Positions 4,516 through 8,729 of a DNA stretch of 8,729 bases are shown here, piece after piece. The stretch covers positions 1-8,729 of the forward strand of contig JALHPX010000112.1 in assembly GCA_022842225.1 (NCBI GenBank). The letters run 5' to 3'. The stretch is from a bacterium (GTDB lineage Bacteria > Bdellovibrionota > FAC87 > UBA2466). Positions within the stretch are counted from its first letter, which is position 1; each line of letters opens with the position of its first letter. A program made the position numbers and the translations under genes. The notes under the pieces were generated by a model. It was not told where the DNA came from and did no database searches. It saw only the letters and a list, made by a program, of their open reading frames with translations.

Positions 4516-7500
4516 AACTCACACATTCACTTTATTTTTCAACGAGTTGTCCTCACACTCGTCCTATTTGCCTTGAGTGGCTGCGGTATGTACGGTTTTA
4601 AGCCTAAGGCCGAAGCCTTTGGTGGGGTGGTGGGCTCAGACATCGTCAGCATCCGCGTAACGCCTGATTTAAGCGAAATGGCGCCTGGTGACTGTGTTGG
4701 CATCAAGATTGAGTTTTTGAGTGCGGACGGCAAGGTCCTCTACTTACGCGATCCTTCGTCCCTTTCGTTAAGCGGTATGCGCCCGACAGATAGCGTGTAC
4801 ACCGACAATCAGTGCAAATCGCTGGTAACCCCAGACAGTTTAAAAATGGCGACGGGCGAAACGGGTAAAAGCCTGTACTTCAGAAGCTCCGCTTCGGGCA
4901 GCATTAATTTAGAAACTACTTTAGCAGGCTTAGTGAAGAAGGCTACGACGCTTACCATGCGCGCTCTTCCTCGTGCATTGGCGATTCAAACTACCGGCCC
5001 CAATATGGTCCTCCCCGCGGGTTTCTGCAGTGGGCCCTACACGGTTCAATTGCAGGATAACTTTGGAGCCCCCGTTGTAGCTACGAGATACGAAGTGCTG
5101 CTGAACGATAATGCCAACGGTATAGATGACGCGGTATTCGTCGATAATGCTTGTATGATTCGCCCCACCGGCAGCAAGATCCTGGTTGCGAACGACAATA
5201 AAGCGACTTTCTATCTTCGCGGTAAAGCAGTGAGCGTGGCCGCAAAAAACCTGATTGTTTCCAGCGCCGACGCGCGCGCCACGGGCGACACGCGCTCGAT
5301 TTTCTTTGAAGCCGTTCCGTATAGACTCCAAATCACCGGGGGGCCTTCGGCTCCTGCAATTCTCGGAAAGTGCGACAACACTGGCTTTAATCTAGACCTT
5401 CTAGATGTCGACGGCAGACCTGTATTTCCAAAAGCTGGAAGTACCGTTACCGCGAATTTGAACTTCGCTGGAATGGGAGTCTTTCAGAATAACTGCTCCG
5501 CGACACCCGCGACATTTACGCAGTTAACTTTTACGAGCGCCGAGCGATCCAAATCATTCAACATCGTTCCTCGTGGGCGTAACCAGGTAAACTTTCAAAT
5601 CACTGCTCCAAACTTAGAAAGTGCATCGAGAGCGGTAAACGTAGTGGCAGTACCATTAAGCGTCACCTTTATCGGACCATCCCCGTTGACCGCCGGATCT
5701 GTATCGTCGGTTTATACGGTAACGTTGAAAGACGGATTGTTAGCGGACATCGCTGCACCCTCGAATCTTGCGATCAATATTGGTGGAGGGCTTCCGGCCA
5801 TTAGTACGGTTTGTACGAACCCCGCCAACTGCACTTCATCGGTTTCCGAGATTACGATTGCAGCGGGTTCCACTTCCGGCACCTTCGCTGTTAGGCCGAA
5901 TGCGAATCTGGAAGCTCGCACGGAAACTCTTAGCGTTACACCGGCGGATACGTCGATTTCGGGCGCGCAGTTATCGGTTCAAATCAGTCGTCGACAACCC
6001 GCAAAGTTTCGCCTTTCGGGCGGACCCGCGACAGCACGATTGGGTGTTTGCGAGACGACACCCTTTGTCTTGGAAATTTTGGATGCGCAGAACCAACCAG
6101 TTACTGTGCCTACGGGATTTTCTTACGTCGCGCAGTTAGGATTTAGCAACGGCAGCGGGAACTACTTCAACAGTTGCGGCGGACCTGCGATTACACAGCT
6201 TTCCTTCGGTGCGGGCGAATCCAGCAAGAATATTTACCTTAGAGCAGGAGCTCGGATTTCGGTCACGATGACGGTAACTGAAGCGAACAGCGCGCTCACA
6301 CTCGCAGCATTGCCCGTCACGGTTATCGCTGTCCCTGTGAGAGTCTCGGTTACGGGACCTGCAAATATCACCGCAGGGAACGTGAGTTCTCCTCCGGTCA
6401 CCGCCACGCTTTTGGACGGGTTAAATGCTGCGATTGCGGCGACAACCAGTGTAGGAATGCCGATCTCCGGTTCGATCACGGGTGTTTCGAGGGTTTGCTC
6501 GGATGCTGCTTGTAACAATCAGATTTCGCAAATCACGATTCCTAACGGCAGCCAGAGCGTTTTCTTTTATATCCAGCCACAGTCGGATCTGGAAAACCGA
6601 ACTGAGACCGTTACGGTCACTCCTTCTGATACGAGCATCGCGGCGGGATCTTTGAGCATCAGTATTTTACGTCGATTACCTTCGAAAATTCGCCTTGCAG
6701 GTGGGCCGGCAAATGACCGGGTAAATCTAAATGAGTGCAGCGTACCTGGATTTACTGTGGACCTTCTGGATGCAAATAATAATCCCGTTACAGTTCCTAC
6801 CGGCGGCTCTTACACCGTTAATTTGACGGTAAACCCTGGTACTGGCGCGTACTACGCCAACAGCGTTTGCAGTGGCAGCGCGGTGTCTCAGTTGGTTTAC
6901 TCCGCCGGCCAAACCAGTAAACCGCTTAGCTTTAAGGCGCTCTCTCGCGGCTCCGTGACAATGGTACTCACGGATCCCAGTGGTCGGATGTCTTCGGCTT
7001 CGCAGGTCTTGACCGTTATCACGGAACCAAAAGCTTTAGCGTTGGTCTTGCCCAATTCCGTTATCGCAGGGGTTCCGTCTAGTGTGATGCGCGTGAATTT
7101 AGTGGATGCCTTAGCAGCTCCTATTGCCGCGCCTTCGGTGGTCATAGTCGCGCTTGGTCAGGACAATGCGGCTGCGGCGCGAGCGATGTTCTGCTCTGCG
7201 AGCAACTGCCCCGCCAATGGTGCCATCACCCAGCTATCTATTCCCGCCGGTCAATCTGGCGCGAACTTCTATTATCTAAGTGACGCGGATTCCGATCTTA
7301 CACAGAAGATCTCTGCGACGACGAATTCTCTGCCTGTTACAGCCGCTTCCGAAGATCTAGCGATAGACCGCCGCCCGCTAGATGTAGATTTAAATTTTGC
7401 TCCTTCAAACGTCGCGCAAGTGATGGGTAGTGTGCAACTTGGTAGGAAGGCCATTGCGGTTGGTTACCTCACCCAGAGCAGCATCAAGCGCGTTTTGGTC

Positions 7501-8577
7501 TCCTCCTATTTTTGGGATGTGAACAGTCCGGCGTCGATGGGTACTTTGGACACGACGTTTAGTGGAAACGGGAAACTCGATTTTCAAATCGGAGATGAAT
7601 CTTGGGCGTCGGCCGTTGCCGTTCAGGGAAATAATCTCGTCGTTGCGGGGGTGACTAAGAACCCTACGGGCGGCGATACCGACGTAGCTTTGTTCCGTGT
7701 GTTGCCTAACGGAACTGTGGATCCCGCGTTTCGCGCCTCCGGATACGGGGTGGGAATTCCTGGAAACCAATATGCAACTTCTGTCGCCGTTGCCGGCGAT
7801 GGTTATATTTACGTAGGTGGATACGGAGCTCCAGACGCGCCCACAGCTGACAACGCATCGGACTTCATTCTCCTGGCGTTCGATGCCGACGGAAATTTGG
7901 CCAACTCTTATAAATACGATCTTTCTGGTCTGACGGAGGTTGCGACCTCCATCGCCATTCAAACCGTGAGTGGAACCGAGCGAGTGGTCTTAGCCGGTGC
8001 TCAGAGCACGGGCGCGCCGACCTCTGGCGAAACGAACTCGACGAGTGACTTCCTATTCGTGCGAATTGCAGGTCGTTTAAACCCATCCTCTCAAGGCACT
8101 CTCGACACCTCTTTCGGAACAATGGGTAAAGCAGTGGTCGAAGTGGGCGGAGCATTGGGTGCAATTGTTCGCGGTCTGACCATTCTGCCTGGGAACCAAA
8201 TCGTCGGCGCTGGCTACCGAGTCACCACGGGTAGTGGCAATAGTGACATGGCCCTGGTCAGCTTAGGTACCGATGGTACGTTAGCGCCGATTATCCCAAG
8301 CGGCGTGCGGGTGCTGGACTTGAGCTCTGCTCAGGAAAAAGCGTTTGCCGTAGATAGCAATCCCCGCACTGGTGAAATCTATCTGACCGGCTCCAGCGAG
8401 CAAGGCTTTACGACTGTTCGCTATGTTCCTTCCACCAACGCGTTTAACGCGCGGTTTGTTGGGGTGAATGGGGATGCTGCTAAGGCGATCTTTCTCGATA
8501 GCGTGAACTTCAAGCCCGTGGTATTCGGCTCAACCGGATCCACCGGCAATATCAATGGCATACGCTACCTGCGCTAA
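4513..8577 (+). CDS. giant modular lipoprotein: eight Ig-like modules plus C-terminal delta-60-type propeller
   Basis: This 1354-residue protein begins with a lipoprotein signal peptide: basic Arg11, hydrophobic residues 12-21 and lipobox ALSGC with Cys24. It is therefore predicted to be lipid-anchored on the outer membrane. Then come eight beta-sandwich modules of about 110-116 residues. Type A is at 43-152, 154-268, 270-380, 497-607 and 724-838 (GGPA...C...LLDA.N.PV...C...QL.....SK). Type B is at 382-495, 609-722 and 840-955 (AG..S...VTL.DGL...C....C....ITI..GS...). Each module has exactly two cysteines. Residues 957-1354 contain no Cys and carry delta-60-like repeats such as LDTTFSGNGK (1012-1021) and LDTSFGTMGK (1197-1206), with GNNLVVAGV, DGYIYVGGYG and GNQIVGAGY strands. 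I count seven blades. Type B resembles bacterial Ig-like adhesin domains. No enzymatic motif is seen; surface adhesion or ligand binding is the likeliest role. It has its own Shine-Dalgarno and a candidate promoter. Confidence 0.85.
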   Translation: MNSHIHFIFQRVVLTLVLFALSGCGMYGFKPKAEAFGGVVGSDIVSIRVTPDLSEMAPGDCVGIKIEFLSADGKVLYLRDPSSLSLSGMRPTDSVYTDNQCKSLVTPDSLKMATGETGKSLYFRSSASGSINLETTLAGLVKKATTLTMRALPRALAIQTTGPNMVLPAGFCSGPYTVQLQDNFGAPVVATRYEVLLNDNANGIDDAVFVDNACMIRPTGSKILVANDNKATFYLRGKAVSVAAKNLIVSSADARATGDTRSIFFEAVPYRLQITGGPSAPAILGKCDNTGFNLDLLDVDGRPVFPKAGSTVTANLNFAGMGVFQNNCSATPATFTQLTFTSAERSKSFNIVPRGRNQVNFQITAPNLESASRAVNVVAVPLSVTFIGPSPLTAGSVSSVYTVTLKDGLLADIAAPSNLAINIGGGLPAISTVCTNPANCTSSVSEITIAAGSTSGTFAVRPNANLEARTETLSVTPADTSISGAQLSVQISRRQPAKFRLSGGPATARLGVCETTPFVLEILDAQNQPVTVPTGFSYVAQLGFSNGSGNYFNSCGGPAITQLSFGAGESSKNIYLRAGARISVTMTVTEANSALTLAALPVTVIAVPVRVSVTGPANITAGNVSSPPVTATLLDGLNAAIAATTSVGMPISGSITGVSRVCSDAACNNQISQITIPNGSQSVFFYIQPQSDLENRTETVTVTPSDTSIAAGSLSISILRRLPSKIRLAGGPANDRVNLNECSVPGFTVDLLDANNNPVTVPTGGSYTVNLTVNPGTGAYYANSVCSGSAVSQLVYSAGQTSKPLSFKALSRGSVTMVLTDPSGRMSSASQVLTVITEPKALALVLPNSVIAGVPSSVMRVNLVDALAAPIAAPSVVIVALGQDNAAAARAMFCSASNCPANGAITQLSIPAGQSGANFYYLSDADSDLTQKISATTNSLPVTAASEDLAIDRRPLDVDLNFAPSNVAQVMGSVQLGRKAIAVGYLTQSSIKRVLVSSYFWDVNSPASMGTLDTTFSGNGKLDFQIGDESWASAVAVQGNNLVVAGVTKNPTGGDTDVALFRVLPNGTVDPAFRASGYGVGIPGNQYATSVAVAGDGYIYVGGYGAPDAPTADNASDFILLAFDADGNLANSYKYDLSGLTEVATSIAIQTVSGTERVVLAGAQSTGAPTSGETNSTSDFLFVRIAGRLNPSSQGTLDTSFGTMGKAVVEVGGALGAIVRGLTILPGNQIVGAGYRVTTGSGNSDMALVSLGTDGTLAPIIPSGVRVLDLSSAQEKAFAVDSNPRTGEIYLTGSSEQGFTTVRYVPSTNAFNARFVGVNGDAAKAIFLDSVNFKPVVFGSTGSTGNINGIRYLR
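5320..7377 (+). repeat. tandem three-copy A-B Ig-module repeat within the lipoprotein gene
   Basis: The two-domain unit A-B is present three times: A2-B1 (5320-5997), A3-B2 (6001-6678) and A4-B3 (6682-7377). The GGP motif of the A module falls at residues 276, 503 and 730, an exact 227-codon (681-nt) period. The third unit is slightly longer because of insertions in its B module. Copies 2 and 3 are most alike (for example P-V-T-V-P-T-G and D-T-S-I motifs), copy 1 and the two upstream single A modules are more divergent. DNA identity has decayed, so this is old duplication by unequal recombination and not a recent slip or assembly error. Confidence 0.75.
7381..8574 (+). other. C-terminal delta-60-like beta-propeller domain
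   Basis: Residues 957-1354 of the lipoprotein divide into blades beginning near 973, 1034, 1091, 1146, 1221, 1279 and 1326. Most have the pattern [VI]AV....G.[IL][VY]V.G, a variable loop, then D[FVM]x[LF] and often an LDTTF or LDTSF turn, as in the delta-60 repeat family. The last blade ends at the C-terminal NGIRYLR, and the segment 957-972 could supply its missing outer strand to close the ring. Blade count is by eye. Confidence 0.6.
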
Positions 8578-8627
8578 CCAAGCACAAGTCTGGTTGCAAG
8601 CCTGCGGAATTTCTCTATGCTGCGGCC

Positions 8628-8729
8628 GTGGTGGCACTTCATAAAATTCCCTGGGTCTCTTTTGGTCGACGTGAGACGTGGACCGAATTCGAGCAAAAGT
8701 GTGCGGAACAGCGGGAACGCCATGTGTGG
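8628..8729 (+). CDS. probable start of a further gene, truncated by window end
   Basis: A plus-strand frame opens at GTG 8628 (or GTG 8631) and runs to the window end without a stop. Its 34 visible residues include ALHKIPWVSFGRRE and then TWTEFEQKCAEQRERHVW, a charged, helix-like composition that looks like real protein. No product is recognisable. A competing frame from ATG 8617 is also open but gives a Pro/Ser/Arg-rich, less protein-like peptide. There is no strong Shine-Dalgarno before either. It lies 50 nt beyond the lipoprotein stop, with no convincing terminator between. Confidence 0.4.
   Translation, partial: MVALHKIPWVSFGRRETWTEFEQKCAEQRERHVW

Noticed and set aside
5320..7377. Lipoprotein repeats as an assembly duplication artefact
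   Set aside because: The copies differ substantially in both DNA and protein sequence, so they are genuine diverged modules.
7405..7962. 185-residue minus-strand open frame over the propeller region
   Set aside because: It is antisense to repeats that are clearly protein-coding on the plus strand; composition is shadow-like.
8576..8595. AACCA/TGGTT inverted repeat after the lipoprotein stop as a terminator
   Set aside because: The stem is only 5 bp with a 10-nt loop and no T-tract follows.
8594..8621. Possible sigma-70 promoter (TTGCAA, 16-nt spacer, TATGCT) before the last partial gene
   Set aside because: Only 4 of 6 bases match in each box, and transcription would begin at about the GTG itself, leaving no leader.

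Overview
The window looks like one end of a contig from a Gram-negative bacterium. It encodes a signal-peptide-bearing protein that ends in Phe like an outer-membrane barrel, a very large lipoprotein with a lipobox, and a deoxysugar nucleotide operon of the kind that feeds LPS or surface glycans. Non-ATG starts are frequent (GTG, TTG, TTG, probable GTG). Base composition is moderate with no obvious islands. The mix of large repeat lipoprotein, single-copy barrel and compact rml genes would fit Bdellovibrionota or another former deltaproteobacterial group, but this is an impression and not shown by the sequence. The first 13 bases match the 3' end of the Illumina TruSeq adapter, so base 14 is the first credible genomic base.

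Region 1 (14-3236) is a tightly packed plus-strand operon: rmlB (5'-truncated), rmlA (short form), an rmlC-family cupin, rmlD, and a GmhB/HisB-N-type HAD phosphatase. Together the first four make dTDP-L-rhamnose (or a close 6-deoxyhexose) from glucose-1-phosphate. The phosphatase probably acts on a sugar phosphate for the same envelope polymer. Genes abut or overlap: 4-nt overlap, 1-nt gap, short overlap, 4-nt overlap. The rmlC product and the phosphatase both lack residues expected in the textbook enzymes.

Region 2 (3294-4235) encodes an exported protein with a signal peptide, a small two-cysteine beta domain, a low-complexity linker and a C-terminal domain that looks like an outer-membrane beta-barrel ending in Phe.

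Region 3 (4236-4512) is a 277-nt intergenic stretch. It has a weak hairpin with a T-run, four copies of GTCTAA, and a near-consensus sigma-54-type element (TTGGCACG-N4-CTGAT) about 35 nt before a well-spaced Shine-Dalgarno and TTG start.

Region 4 (4513-8577) encodes a 1354-residue lipoprotein. It has eight Ig-like modules of two kinds (A-A-A-B-A-B-A-B), each with exactly two cysteines, followed by a cysteine-free C-terminal domain of delta-60-like repeats that I read as a seven-bladed propeller. The A-B pair is tandemly duplicated with an exact 227-codon (681-nt) period at its GGP motif. This is the most interesting object in the window and is a candidate surface adhesin or binding protein.

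Region 5 (8578-8729) holds a short spacer and what is probably the start of another plus-strand gene cut by the window end. No RNA genes, insertion sequences, CRISPR arrays or phage genes were seen.
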